Both the position numbers and the translations under genes were made by a program. Shown one piece after another: positions 18,599 to 29,246 of a stretch of DNA of 58,731 nucleotides; position 1 is the first letter of the stretch, and each line of letters begins with the position of its first letter. The notes under the pieces were generated by a model. It was given only the letters and a program-made list of their open reading frames with translations, did not search any database and was not told where the DNA came from. Source of the stretch: Verrucomicrobiota bacterium (GTDB taxonomy: Bacteria > Verrucomicrobiota > Verrucomicrobiia > Limisphaerales > UBA1096); NCBI GenBank assembly GCA_030749225.1, contig JASMKO010000117.1:1-58731 (forward strand), in the 5' to 3' direction.

Positions 18599-20785
18599 AT
18601 GGATAAAATCCCTAGCACAGATCAGTCGTCCGACAAGCTTCACATTCTGGATTATTGGCGAATCATTCGCGTCCGGTTTGTCACCATTCTGCTCGTTTTT
18701 TTGCTGACGGCGGTGACGACAACCGTCGTGACGTTCCTTCTGCCGCCGACGTACATGAGCCTCTCCCGGATTTCCGTCGAGAAGGACTCCTCTGACATTG
18801 CCCCGTTGCTCGGTATGCAGTCCGGGCCGACAGCGTTTGATCCCTACTTCATCCAGACCGAGTTCGAGAAGATCCAGTCGCAGAAGGTTCTCGCGAAGGT
18901 CGTGGAGAATTGTGGGTTGGCTGAGAAATGGAAACCCGATGGCGGCGATTCATTAGGCTTTTTCAGGGCGAGGAAAAGACTGGAAAAATCGATTGATATT
19001 CGTCAGTACCGGAACACCAGCATCATTGAGCTACGGGCGTATGACCGGGACCCGGATTTGGCCCGGCAGATTGCCCAGTCTATTGCCAATGAGTACAAGG
19101 ATCACAGGACGAATTTGCAGAAGGAAAGGGTGAAAGTAGGAGTCCTGGCCCTCAACAAGAGGATGGAGGAGATCAACGAGAAGATCACTGGCATGCAGGG
19201 CAAGGTGGACCGGTTGCGAACCGACCTTGGCATTTCCGATTCGGCTGGCGAGGAAAGCTACTCCATCATCGAGCCGGAAATCGTGCGGCGTTACGAGGCG
19301 GAGTTGATCACGGCCAAGGGAGTCCACACGACACAATCCACACTGCTTGAGGGGCTCAAGGCGCAGTCGGATGAGGAGTTGCGGGCTTCCATCCTGACCG
19401 CTCATCCGGATGCCCAGTTGGATGCCTTGATCCGCGAGTTGCATACTGGCCAGCAGACTTTGGCCAACCAAAGCATCGACTTGGGCGAACAGCACCCGAG
19501 GATCAAGGGGTTGAAGAAAGTGGTGTCCACGCTTGAGGGGCAGATCGATGACCGTATAAAGGGGGTGCTCGCGGGGCTGGAATTGAGGGTAAAATCGTCC
19601 AAGGCGCAGGTGGAGCAGTTACAGCTTGATGTCGCGGATGCAAAGCAGCGGGAATCCGACATGCGCGAAAAGGGACGGGAATACTTCGATGCCAAGCGGG
19701 AATTGTCCAACACCACGCGCATTCGGGACACGATCCTGTTCCGGATCATGCAGGAGGAGGTGGACCTGGAATTGCCCAAGTCTTCCACGGTGGAAATCAT
19801 TGACGATGCCGATAAGCCTGAAAAGGCCGTGAAGCCGAACATTCCCTTGAACATCGCGCTGGGGATGGTGGTCGGCCTTATTTTGGGTGTGGGCCTGGCG
19901 TTCTTTATCGAGTATCTCGACACCAGCGTGAAGACGATTGACGACGTCGAGCGTGCGCTTGGTGCGGCCGTTCTCGGTGTCATTCCCCAAAATGTGGGCT
20001 CCCTTTTGGATGAAGGCGATGAGAGCCCCCACGCGGAGGCGTACCGTGTGCTGCGCACCAACATCCTGTTTGCTGGGCGCCAGAATGAGACTCAAACTAC
20101 GTTCAGCGTGGTGAGTGGTGGTGCGGGCGAGGGGAAGACAACGACCATGTTCAATCTTGCAGTGGTCTTTGCTCAGCAGGGTGACCGGGTGTTGGTTGTG
20201 GACTCTGACCTGCGTCGGCCCTCGATGCATCGTTTCTTTGACGTGTCCAACAACACCGGGCTGACCAACTACCTGCTTGGACAGGTCTCCATCGATGAGG
20301 TCATCCAGACCTCGGAACTGCCGACGCTCCATTTCATCCCCAGCGGAAAGTTGCCCAGCAGTTCCATGGGGATTCTAAGTTCAGCAAAGATGAAGGAGTT
20401 TGTGGTTGAGATGAAGAACCGGTACGACTACGTGTTCTTGGATGCTCCGCCCATCATGGGGGTGAGCGATGCTTCGGTTCTCGCCAGCATGGTGGATATG
20501 TGCGTGTTGGTGGTGCAATACCGCAAATACCCGCAACTGATGACCCAGCGCGCAAAGGAAATGGTCACCAAGGTCGGTGGGGATCTCGTGGGCGTCGTGC
20601 TCAACAACATCAATATTTCTCAGGATTCCTATTACTACTATTACAGCGGCTACTACTACGATTACTACTACAAGAGCCGTGAGAAGGAGGAGCAATCGGC
20701 TGATGGGGCAGAGGATGGGAAGAAGGAACCCAAGTTGCTGGCCAAGGCCGAGGTTGGCGGGGAGGATGAAAAGCCCAAATATTAA
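18599..20785 (+). CDS. Wzc-like polysaccharide co-polymerase / bacterial tyrosine kinase
   Basis: The 728-residue protein has the full Wzc layout. Two membrane helices (about 28-48 and 416-438) flank a periplasmic Wzz-type coiled-coil domain. The cytoplasmic BY-kinase domain has Walker A Gly-Gly-Ala-Gly-Glu-Gly-Lys-Thr-Thr near 508, Walker A' Val-Val-Asp-Ser-Asp-Leu-Arg-Arg-Pro near 534 and Walker B Phe-Leu-Asp-Ala-Pro-Pro near 612. The C-terminus (about 674-692) holds a cluster of 11 tyrosines in three runs, the autophosphorylation tail, followed by an acidic and basic end. Such proteins set chain length and couple Wzy polymerisation to Wza export through cycles of tyrosine phosphorylation. 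The Wza-like gene follows 22 bases later. No Wzb-type phosphatase is in the window. The ATG starts 14 bases after the terminator, so its promoter must lie upstream of or within that region, or read-through occurs. Confidence 0.92.
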   Translation: MDKIPSTDQSSDKLHILDYWRIIRVRFVTILLVFLLTAVTTTVVTFLLPPTYMSLSRISVEKDSSDIAPLLGMQSGPTAFDPYFIQTEFEKIQSQKVLAKVVENCGLAEKWKPDGGDSLGFFRARKRLEKSIDIRQYRNTSIIELRAYDRDPDLARQIAQSIANEYKDHRTNLQKERVKVGVLALNKRMEEINEKITGMQGKVDRLRTDLGISDSAGEESYSIIEPEIVRRYEAELITAKGVHTTQSTLLEGLKAQSDEELRASILTAHPDAQLDALIRELHTGQQTLANQSIDLGEQHPRIKGLKKVVSTLEGQIDDRIKGVLAGLELRVKSSKAQVEQLQLDVADAKQRESDMREKGREYFDAKRELSNTTRIRDTILFRIMQEEVDLELPKSSTVEIIDDADKPEKAVKPNIPLNIALGMVVGLILGVGLAFFIEYLDTSVKTIDDVERALGAAVLGVIPQNVGSLLDEGDESPHAEAYRVLRTNILFAGRQNETQTTFSVVSGGAGEGKTTTMFNLAVVFAQQGDRVLVVDSDLRRPSMHRFFDVSNNTGLTNYLLGQVSIDEVIQTSELPTLHFIPSGKLPSSSMGILSSAKMKEFVVEMKNRYDYVFLDAPPIMGVSDASVLASMVDMCVLVVQYRKYPQLMTQRAKEMVTKVGGDLVGVVLNNINISQDSYYYYYSGYYYDYYYKSREKEEQSADGAEDGKKEPKLLAKAEVGGEDEKPKY

Positions 20786-20807
20786 GGGCATTAGAAGGAT
20801 TTGGGTG

Positions 20808-21449
20808 ATGGGTTGTTCTAAAATGGATTTGATAAGCTGTCTTATGAAAAGTGTTTGCAGTGGGTTGATGGTGGCAATCATGTTGGTGACCGGTGGTTGC
20901 GTAACCACTCCCACACAGCCAGTGAACCCGGGCGGCGGGAGGAGTGACGTTCCGGTATCCGTCAATTCTACGGACAGTCTCGAGCCCGGAAACCAAATCA
21001 CTATTACCTTCAGCGGGTTGAGCACGATCCCGATACCGTATGCCTGCCGCATCCGTGAGGATGGCACCATAACCCCCCCGTACCTGAAACGCCCGGTCAC
21101 CGCCGCTGGCAAAACCATTGGTGAACTGGAGCGCGAACTGGAGCAGGCATACGTGCCCGACATTTATAAAACTATCAATGTCACCATCAAGACCGCGGAC
21201 CGTTTCTTTTATGTTGGAGGTGAGGTTCGGCAGCCCAGTCGCCAGATCTTCATCGGCCGAATCACGGTTACCCAGGCCATCCAGTCCGCGGGTGACTTCA
21301 CCGACTTCGCCGACCAGAGGGAGGTCCGCGTAATCCGCGCTAATGGCAAGGTGGATCTTGTCGACTGCAAGGCGGCGCTGAATGATCCGTCAAAGGATCT
21401 GCCGGTGTACCCGGGCGATAACATCGTCGTGGAGCGACGGCTTTTTTGA
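20808..21449 (+). CDS. Wza-like outer-membrane polysaccharide export lipoprotein
   Basis: ATG 20808 (213 residues) is preferred because a GAAGGAT ribosome binding site lies about 10 bases upstream. In-frame ATGs at 20823 and 20844 are alternatives; the last gives the most classical lipoprotein signal. The lipobox Val-Thr-Gly-Gly-Cys marks the acylated cysteine. A Poly_export domain follows (Leu-Glu-Pro-Gly-Asn-Gln-Ile-Thr-Ile, Arg-Glu-Asp-Gly-Thr-Ile-Thr-Pro-Pro-Tyr, then Ala-Gly-Lys-Thr-Ile), then one SLBB-type domain (Tyr-Val-Gly-Gly-Glu-Val-Arg-Gln-Pro-Ser, Ala-Gly-Asp-Phe). At about 200 residues it is shorter than E. coli Wza and lacks a second SLBB repeat and the C-terminal amphipathic barrel helix, as in many short polysaccharide-export proteins. 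The barrel gene at 17321-18523 may supply the outer-membrane pore. It overlaps the next gene by 4 bases. Confidence 0.88.
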   Translation: MGCSKMDLISCLMKSVCSGLMVAIMLVTGGCVTTPTQPVNPGGGRSDVPVSVNSTDSLEPGNQITITFSGLSTIPIPYACRIREDGTITPPYLKRPVTAAGKTIGELERELEQAYVPDIYKTINVTIKTADRFFYVGGEVRQPSRQIFIGRITVTQAIQSAGDFTDFADQREVRVIRANGKVDLVDCKAALNDPSKDLPVYPGDNIVVERRLF

Positions 21450-21853
21450 AGATACGACTCGAACGGATTGATGGCATCACGACGGCGGGTGAGCCAGTTG
21501 AGTCCAGCCGTTTTCCTTTTGCGCTTGGCCAAGCGAAGGAGTGCGATCTGCGTATCGAGGCCAAGGGCGTATGGGACAAGCACTTGGTGCTCGACAATGA
21601 AGGTGAAAACGGGATCACCGCAACCCCGTGCCCGGATGCGATGGTGTTCGTCAATGGCGATTCCCACTCCAAAAAGTTTCGCATGAATCATGGCGACCTG
21701 TTGGAATTGGGGGCGGCCCAATTCCGTTTCTGGTTCGCGCCGCTTGGCCAAGCGGATCGTCGCGGTCTGGAGGGCTCGATCTGGACGGCACTGTTTCTGT
21801 TGGTCCTTGGCCAAGCAGGGGTGGTTGCCTGGCTTCTGTATTCAACCGGATAA
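21446..21853 (+). CDS. FHA-like domain protein with C-terminal membrane anchor
   Basis: A TTG start at 21446 overlaps the TGA of the Wza-like gene (TTGA), giving 135 residues and probable translational coupling. Residues 20-100 follow the forkhead-associated pattern: Phe-Ala-Leu-Gly-Gln, Cys-Asp-Leu-Arg-Ile, Trp-Asp-Lys-His, Val-Phe-Val-Asn-Gly, His-Gly-Asp-Leu-Leu-Glu-Leu-Gly and a final Phe-Arg-Phe strand. The usual phosphothreonine-contacting Arg (Gly-Arg) is Gln and the usual Ser (Val-Ser-x-x-His) is Trp, so canonical phosphopeptide binding is doubtful. Residues about 113-133 are a single membrane helix. The gene contains three perfect palindrome copies (21524, 21743, 21806), all in the same codon phase (Leu-Gly-Gln), the densest cluster in the window. 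Its role in export is unknown. Confidence 0.6.
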   Translation: MKIRLERIDGITTAGEPVESSRFPFALGQAKECDLRIEAKGVWDKHLVLDNEGENGITATPCPDAMVFVNGDSHSKKFRMNHGDLLELGAAQFRFWFAPLGQADRRGLEGSIWTALFLLVLGQAGVVAWLLYSTG

Positions 21854-22020
21854 ACACTCAAATTTTTGGTTTCCAATGAGTTATGGGATTTTCATTAGCC
21901 GCAAATCGCGATGTATTCCGTCAAATAGAACCTGCCGATTGACAAGGCGGTTCTTTTGTGAAACATTTTTGAGCTGTCCTGCGTATGACGCGGGACTTTC
22001 TTCTTGGGGCATAAGGTGAA
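21854..22020. other. Intergenic region upstream of rpoD
   Basis: This 167-base gap presumably carries the rpoD promoter. A TTGACA hexamer is at 21939-21944, with a weak -10 match 17 bases further on. No terminator for the export operon was recognised, so read-through into rpoD is possible. Confidence 0.35.
21939..21967 (+). promoter_or_regulatory. Weak candidate promoter for rpoD
   Basis: A perfect -35 box TTGACA at 21939-21944 is followed, after 17 bases, by AACATT at 21962-21967, which matches TATAAT in only three positions. The start would lie about 50 bases before the ATG at 22021. Confidence 0.28.
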
Positions 22021-24144
<2,124 letters not shown>

Positions 24145-24150
24145 CCTGCA

Positions 24151-24179
24151 AAAAGCCCTTCCACCCGGAGGGCTTTTTT
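24151..24179 (+). terminator. Rho-independent terminator after rpoD
   Basis: AAAAGCCCT at 24151-24159 pairs with AGGGCTTTT at 24169-24177 around a nine-base loop, and the T run continues to 24179. It ends the rpoD transcript 7 bases after the stop codon. Confidence 0.88.
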
Positions 24180-24201
24180 GTTTCCACTTGGCCAAGCGCA
24201 C

Positions 24202-24906
24202 ATGGAGTCCGCACCAGACATTCCCCGAGCGGAGGAGTTGTTCGATCTCGGCCAAACGGATCATGTCAGCCTGTTCGGTTCGCTTGGCCAGGCGTGGGAG
24301 GTGCTTCCGCGTATTGGCGGCTATCTTCGCGACACCCTGCGGGTGGCGCAGCTTGGCCAAGTGCATGGCCAAGCGGTGATCGAGGGTGATGTGTTCGTCG
24401 GCGAAGGCACGGTGATTGAGGCCGGGGCGTTGATCCGCGGGCCGGCCTGGATCGGCTGCAACTGCCACATCGGCCACGGGTCGACACTGCGTGGCAATGT
24501 GATCATTGGTGACGACTGCGTGGTCGGCCACGCCGCCGAGTTGAAAAACATGGTGCTGTTCAACGGCTGCGAGGTGCCGCACTTCAACTACGTTGGCGAC
24601 TCGGTACTGGGCCACTGCGTCCACCTCGGCGCCGGCGCGATGCTGTCCAACTACCGTCTGATCCGGGGCAACGTCAATGTTCGCACGGCCTCCGGGACGC
24701 TCGACAGCGGGTTAGCTAAGTTTGGTGCGTTGATTGGCGACCGGACCGAGATCGGCTGCAACGCGGTGCTCAACCCTGGCGCGATCATCGGCCGCGATTG
24801 CCTGCTTTACCCAAACGTCACCTTCACCGGAGTGCTGCCGGCCAGGCGTCTGGTCAAAAACAAAACGGAGCTGACGGTGGTCGAAAAGCGGGAGGCGACC
24901 GGGTGA
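24202..24906 (+). CDS. Left-handed beta-helix protein resembling the GlmU C-terminal / sugar-nucleotidyltransferase-associated domain
   Basis: Start ATG 24202 gives 234 residues; it has no clear ribosome binding site and sits 5 bases after a palindrome copy. From about residue 60 on the chain shows hexapeptide repeats (Ile/Val/Leu-Gly-x-x-x-x), the left-handed beta-helix fold. Motifs such as Pro-His-Phe-Asn-Tyr-Val-Gly-Asp-Ser-Val-Leu-Gly and Gly-Ala-Gly-Ala-Met-Leu-Ser-Asn-Tyr-Arg match the C-terminal domain seen in sugar-1-phosphate nucleotidyltransferases and GlmU. There is no N-terminal nucleotidyltransferase domain, so acyltransferase or binding roles are possible. The first 60 residues repeat Leu-Gly-Gln, encoded by one perfect palindrome copy (24352) and degenerate copies near 24248 and 24283. 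The stop overlaps the GTG start of the helicase gene by 4 bases (GTGA). Confidence 0.72.
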   Translation: MESAPDIPRAEELFDLGQTDHVSLFGSLGQAWEVLPRIGGYLRDTLRVAQLGQVHGQAVIEGDVFVGEGTVIEAGALIRGPAWIGCNCHIGHGSTLRGNVIIGDDCVVGHAAELKNMVLFNGCEVPHFNYVGDSVLGHCVHLGAGAMLSNYRLIRGNVNVRTASGTLDSGLAKFGALIGDRTEIGCNAVLNPGAIIGRDCLLYPNVTFTGVLPARRLVKNKTELTVVEKREATG

Positions 24907-26993
24907 TCCGGTTCGTCGATGAAGAGCAGGGCATCGGGTTTGACCTGGTCGCCGAGACCGGGACTTTTTTTTCCGAGACCGGCCTATTGTCGCAGGCGAA
25001 AAATTTTGAGTTCCGGCCTGAGCAACAGGAGATGGCTGTCGCAGTGGCCAAGGCGCTGAAATGTGGCGAGCACCTGATCGTTGAGGCTGGCACTGGCGTC
25101 GGCAAAAGCCTGGCTTACCTTGTTCCGGCCATCCTGTATGCGGTTGGCCAAAACAAAAAGGCGGTGATCTCGACCCACACGATCAATCTGCAGGAGCAGC
25201 TGACCGAAAAGGATCTGCCGATGCTCCAGCAGGTGCTGCCGGTGGAGTTTTCCTTCACGATGCTCAAGGGGCGCGGCAACTACCTCTGCACCCGGCGACT
25301 GCAGCGCGCCCGGCAGCAGTCGGCAACGTTGCTGACCTCCTCCGAGATGGAGGAACTAAAGCGCATCACCGAGTGGGCCAAGGAGACCACAGATGGCAGC
25401 CTGTCCGACTTTGACATCACGCCTGACCCTAAAGTGTGGGATCTGGTCAACTCGGAGCGCGGGTTGTGCTCGACCAAGCTGTGCGGCCACGGCTCGGACA
25501 TCGCCAAGCTGGGCCAGACGTGTTTTTACCAGCGTGCCCGCAGCCGGATTCTTTCCGCCGACGTGCTGGTGCTGAACCACTCGCTGTTTTTCAGCCTGCT
25601 CGGCGACGACGGCCGCGAGGACGACGCGCCCCGGGAGGAGGGGGGGGTGTTGTTCAAGAATGACTTCGTGATCCTCGACGAAGCGCACAATGTCGGGTCG
25701 GTTGCCTCGAAACACATGGGTGTTAGCGTCTCGAGTGGCCAGTTGCGCTTCAACCTGCAGCGGCTGTGGAATCCGAAAACCAACAAGGGGCTGCTTGGCC
25801 TCTTGCGCGAGGCGAAGGCGACCCGGATGGTCGAGGACGCCTCGGTGGCGATGGAGCAGTTCTTCGGCGAACTCGAGGTGGCGTGCGACGAGTTGAACGA
25901 GCAACAGGCCAAGGCCAGCAAGTTCGGCGGCAACAAAAACCGCGCTTGGAAGGAGTTGCGCGTGCGAAAATCGGGTCTGGTCGACGACACGCTGACGCTG
26001 CCGCTGCAGCGGGTGCGCGAGGCACTGGTGCAGGCCCGGGACGGTACGGATGACGCCGACACCGGGCAGGAATTGGCGGAGTTCAACCGGCGCGTCGGCG
26101 AGCTGCGTGACGGTCTGCTGTTGTTTCTCTCGCAGGTGTCGGACGAGCACGTTTACTGGGTTGAGAAGTCCGGCAAGGCCGGGACGATCCTGTCGCTAAA
26201 CGCCGCACCGGTCGACGTGGCGGTGCATCTGCGGCGGCGGCTCTTTCGCTGCAGTTCGCCGGTGGTGTTGACGAGTGCCACCCTGGCATTGAGCGACTCG
26301 ACCTCGGCCAACCGCAAAAACGGACTCGATTATTTCGCCGGCCAAATCGGCGCGGAACAGGTCAACTCGCTGCAGGTCGGCTCGCCTTTTGACTACGAGC
26401 GGCAGATGAAACTGTTTATTGCCGGCAAGATGCCCGACCCGCGCGAGCCGGAATTCCGCGATGCCTTGGCGGGGCAGCTCCGCCATTTTATCGAGATGAG
26501 CGAAGGACGTGCCTTTGTGCTGTTCACTAACTTCAAGCTGATGAGAGAGGTGGCGGAGGAAATCGGGGACTTCTGTATGGATCACGGCTGGGACTGTCTG
26601 GTGCAGGGCGCCGGCGTGCCGCGCTCAACCATGCTTGAGCGGTTCAAGCGCGACGAGCAGTCAGTGCTGTTTGGCACGGACAGTTTTTGGCAAGGCGTCG
26701 ATGTGCCGGGCGACGCGCTGCGCAATGTTATCATCACCCGGCTGCCGTTTGCCGTGCCGGATCATCCGTTGGTCGAGGCAAAGATCGAGGCAATCGAGGC
26801 TCGCAGCGGTAATCCGTTCATGGAGTTTTCGCTGCCGGTGGCCGTGCTGAAATTCCGTCAGGGAGTCGGTCGGCTCATCCGTACCAAGAGCGACGAAGGC
26901 ATCGTCGTGGTGCTCGATAGCCGCGTGTTGACGAAGCGCTACGGCCAAATCTTTATCGATTCCCTCCCCAAATGCCCAACCGAGATCGTCTGA
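24903..26993 (+). CDS. dinG: DinG-family (XPD-like) ATP-dependent DNA helicase
   Basis: The GTG start at 24903 overlaps the previous stop (GTGA); further upstream the frame lies over the preceding gene. The 696-residue protein has Walker A Glu-Ala-Gly-Thr-Gly-Val-Gly-Lys-Ser near 62, a DEAH box (Leu-Asp-Glu-Ala-His-Asn) near 258 and helicase motifs IV-VI in the C-terminal half (Phe-Thr-Asn-Phe-Lys, Phe-Trp-Gln-Gly-Val-Asp-Val-Pro-Gly, Arg-Gln-Gly-Val-Gly-Arg-Leu-Ile-Arg). Four cysteines between motifs Ia and II (Tyr-Leu-Cys near 120, then Cys-Ser-Thr-Lys-Leu-Cys and a later Cys near 180-200) fit the Fe-S cluster of XPD/DinG helicases. It unwinds DNA 5' to 3', including R-loops and other structures, during repair and replication. 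No exonuclease domain is present. Confidence 0.9.
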   Translation: MIRFVDEEQGIGFDLVAETGTFFSETGLLSQAKNFEFRPEQQEMAVAVAKALKCGEHLIVEAGTGVGKSLAYLVPAILYAVGQNKKAVISTHTINLQEQLTEKDLPMLQQVLPVEFSFTMLKGRGNYLCTRRLQRARQQSATLLTSSEMEELKRITEWAKETTDGSLSDFDITPDPKVWDLVNSERGLCSTKLCGHGSDIAKLGQTCFYQRARSRILSADVLVLNHSLFFSLLGDDGREDDAPREEGGVLFKNDFVILDEAHNVGSVASKHMGVSVSSGQLRFNLQRLWNPKTNKGLLGLLREAKATRMVEDASVAMEQFFGELEVACDELNEQQAKASKFGGNKNRAWKELRVRKSGLVDDTLTLPLQRVREALVQARDGTDDADTGQELAEFNRRVGELRDGLLLFLSQVSDEHVYWVEKSGKAGTILSLNAAPVDVAVHLRRRLFRCSSPVVLTSATLALSDSTSANRKNGLDYFAGQIGAEQVNSLQVGSPFDYERQMKLFIAGKMPDPREPEFRDALAGQLRHFIEMSEGRAFVLFTNFKLMREVAEEIGDFCMDHGWDCLVQGAGVPRSTMLERFKRDEQSVLFGTDSFWQGVDVPGDALRNVIITRLPFAVPDHPLVEAKIEAIEARSGNPFMEFSLPVAVLKFRQGVGRLIRTKSDEGIVVVLDSRVLTKRYGQIFIDSLPKCPTEIV

Positions 26994-27055
26994 ATTTTCT
27001 GTTTGGCCCAATCGGGAATTGAACGTGCAAAGGGAGAGAGGCATTCTAAACCGCG

Positions 27056-29230
27056 ATGAGAGCCAGCCGTCTAGGTTTCATTTTCCTGCTGTCAATTTCT
27101 GGCAACCTGAACGCGCAGTTTGACGACCCGTTTGGCGGCGGCCAGGCCGGTGGCGCCAAGCCGGCGACCGTGGCCAAGCTGCTGCTGTCCCACTCCGAAG
27201 CCAAGCCGGGAACGACGGTGACGGTCGGGCTGGAGTTGACGATGGCCGACGGCTGGCACACTTACTGGATCAACCCTGGTACGGCCGGCATCGCCACTAG
27301 CGTCGAGTGGACGCTTCCCAACGGCATCAGCGCCGGGCCGATCGATTGGTCGGTGCCGGAGAAATTCACCGCACTGGGCTCGATCGGCTATGGCTACCAC
27401 GGCAAAACCATCTTGCTTGTGCCGCTCACCATCACCGCTGATGCTGCGCTTGGCCAAGCGACGATCTCCGGGAAGGTCAGTTGGCTCGAGTGTAAGGAGA
27501 GCTGCATTCCGCGCGACCAGCAGGTGAGTGCCATGCTGACGATCTCCGGGACGGACGCGCGTTCGCCGGACGCTGCCAAGCTCAATGCGACAAAAAAGAA
27601 ACTGCCGAAAGTCGGTGCCAAGTTGACCATCAAGGCGGTGTGGGACGGCGAGGCCAAGGAGGATGAACGGATGCTGCTGATCGAGTTCGACGCTGGCCAG
27701 GCGGACAAAGATGCCGATTTTTTTGCGATGCCGTCCGAGGCGTTTGACGTCTCGCCGGAAAGCGAAGTGACTGCAATCGATGGCGGCCGTGTCCGCATCC
27801 GGAAAACGGTGTACAAATATGAGGGCGCTTGGCCAAGCGAGCTTGCTGGCTTGGTCGTTCGCCACCTGGAGGATCACGCCAAAAAGGAGGCATTTGAGGT
27901 TCGGTTTCCGGTCGATTCCATCGCATCCGGCGGCGCTGGAACGACGGCGGCACAACCCCCGGCTTCTGCTGGCCAGTCGCTCTGGCGTATGTTGCTGTAT
28001 GCTTTTCTTGGCGGACTGATTTTGAATGTCATGCCATGCGTGCTGCCGGTGATATCTCTGAAGATTCTCGGCTTCGTCAATCAAAGCAGCGAATCGACAG
28101 CGCGCGTGCGGCTGCTCGGGATGCTTTACGGTGTGGGGGTGGTTGTGTCGTTCCTGGCGCTGGCCGGCGTGGTGATTGGCGTGAAGAGCGCGGGTGAATT
28201 GGCCAGTTGGGGCATGCAAATGTCCAATCCGCAGTTCGTCGTGCTACTGACCGTCCTAATCATGTTGGTGGCGTTGAATTTGTTCGGCCTGTTCGAGGTG
28301 ACGCTGGGCTCGGTCGGTGCTGCGGCCGGCTCGGTGGCGAGTCGAGAGGGGGCGGGTGGCGCGTTTTTCAACGGCGTACTGGCCACTGTGCTGGCAACCC
28401 CCTGCACGGCGCCGTTCCTCGCTCCGGCGCTGGGTTTTGCCTTCACGCAAACCTCACCGCGACTCGTGCTGATGTTTGTTACCGTCGCGCTTGGCCTTGC
28501 GTTCCCGTACGTCGTGCTCAGTTGGAATCCGAAGTGGCTGCGTTTTCTGCCCAAGCCGGGATTGTGGATGGAGCGGTTCAAGGTGGCGATGGGTTTCCCG
28601 ATGTTGGCCACGGGCATTTGGCTGTTCACGGTGAGCATCGAGTATTACGGCGGCCGGGTGTTGTGGTTCGGCATTTTCCTGACCGTGATTGCCATGGCGA
28701 CCTGGGTGTTTGGCGAGTTTTTTCAGCGTGGCACCCGGCGGCGCGGCCTGGCGCTGGGGATCGCCGTGGCGCTGGCGCTGGGCGGGGTCGTGTTCGGCCT
28801 CGAGGGGCAAATGCAATGGCGGACGCCGGTTGATCCGTTACAGGCCAAGGCCGGCGTGGTGCAGGATTTTCCCGGCGGCATCCGCTGGTACCGCTGGTCA
28901 CCGGAGGCGGTGGCGGAGGCGCGCGAGGCGGACCAACCGGTGCTCGTGGATTTCACGGCCAAGTGGTGCATCACCTGTATCGCCAACAAAAAAACGAGCC
29001 TCGACATTGAGTCGGTCCGCGCCGTGTTGGTAGAGAAAAATTTTAAGGTGTTCCGGGCCGACTACACGCGCCAGCCAGGTTACATTACCGAGGAGTTGCG
29101 TCGTTGGGGCAGGGCGGGCGTGCCGATGGTGCTGGTTTTTCCGCGCGACAAAACAACGCAACCGGAGATGCTGCCCGAGTTGCTGACTCCCGACATTGTC
29201 CTCACCGCTCTGAACAAAGCCTCCGGTTGA
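27056..29230 (+). CDS. dsbD: Thiol:disulfide interchange protein DsbD (transmembrane reductase)
   Basis: The 724-residue protein has a signal peptide (cleavage near Asn-Ala-Gln). A periplasmic N-terminal domain with a Glu-Cys-Lys-Glu-Ser-Cys pair near 145-150 follows. The eight-helix membrane domain (about 315-560) has the conserved Met-Pro-Cys-Val-Leu-Pro and Thr-Pro-Cys-Thr-Ala-Pro cysteines. A C-terminal thioredoxin-like domain carries Trp-Cys-Ile-Thr-Cys near 640. Electrons from cytoplasmic thioredoxin pass through the three domains to periplasmic substrates such as DsbC-type isomerases or cytochrome c maturation proteins. Two palindrome copies lie in the N-terminal domain: 27449 (Leu-Gly-Gln) and 27828 (Trp-Pro-Ser). 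The stop is 4 bases before an intergenic palindrome (29235) and 16 bases before the convergent peptidase gene. No terminator was seen in between. Confidence 0.92.
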   Translation: MRASRLGFIFLLSISGNLNAQFDDPFGGGQAGGAKPATVAKLLLSHSEAKPGTTVTVGLELTMADGWHTYWINPGTAGIATSVEWTLPNGISAGPIDWSVPEKFTALGSIGYGYHGKTILLVPLTITADAALGQATISGKVSWLECKESCIPRDQQVSAMLTISGTDARSPDAAKLNATKKKLPKVGAKLTIKAVWDGEAKEDERMLLIEFDAGQADKDADFFAMPSEAFDVSPESEVTAIDGGRVRIRKTVYKYEGAWPSELAGLVVRHLEDHAKKEAFEVRFPVDSIASGGAGTTAAQPPASAGQSLWRMLLYAFLGGLILNVMPCVLPVISLKILGFVNQSSESTARVRLLGMLYGVGVVVSFLALAGVVIGVKSAGELASWGMQMSNPQFVVLLTVLIMLVALNLFGLFEVTLGSVGAAAGSVASREGAGGAFFNGVLATVLATPCTAPFLAPALGFAFTQTSPRLVLMFVTVALGLAFPYVVLSWNPKWLRFLPKPGLWMERFKVAMGFPMLATGIWLFTVSIEYYGGRVLWFGIFLTVIAMATWVFGEFFQRGTRRRGLALGIAVALALGGVVFGLEGQMQWRTPVDPLQAKAGVVQDFPGGIRWYRWSPEAVAEAREADQPVLVDFTAKWCITCIANKKTSLDIESVRAVLVEKNFKVFRADYTRQPGYITEELRRWGRAGVPMVLVFPRDKTTQPEMLPELLTPDIVLTALNKASG

Positions 29231-29246
29231 GCTGCTTGGCCAAGCG

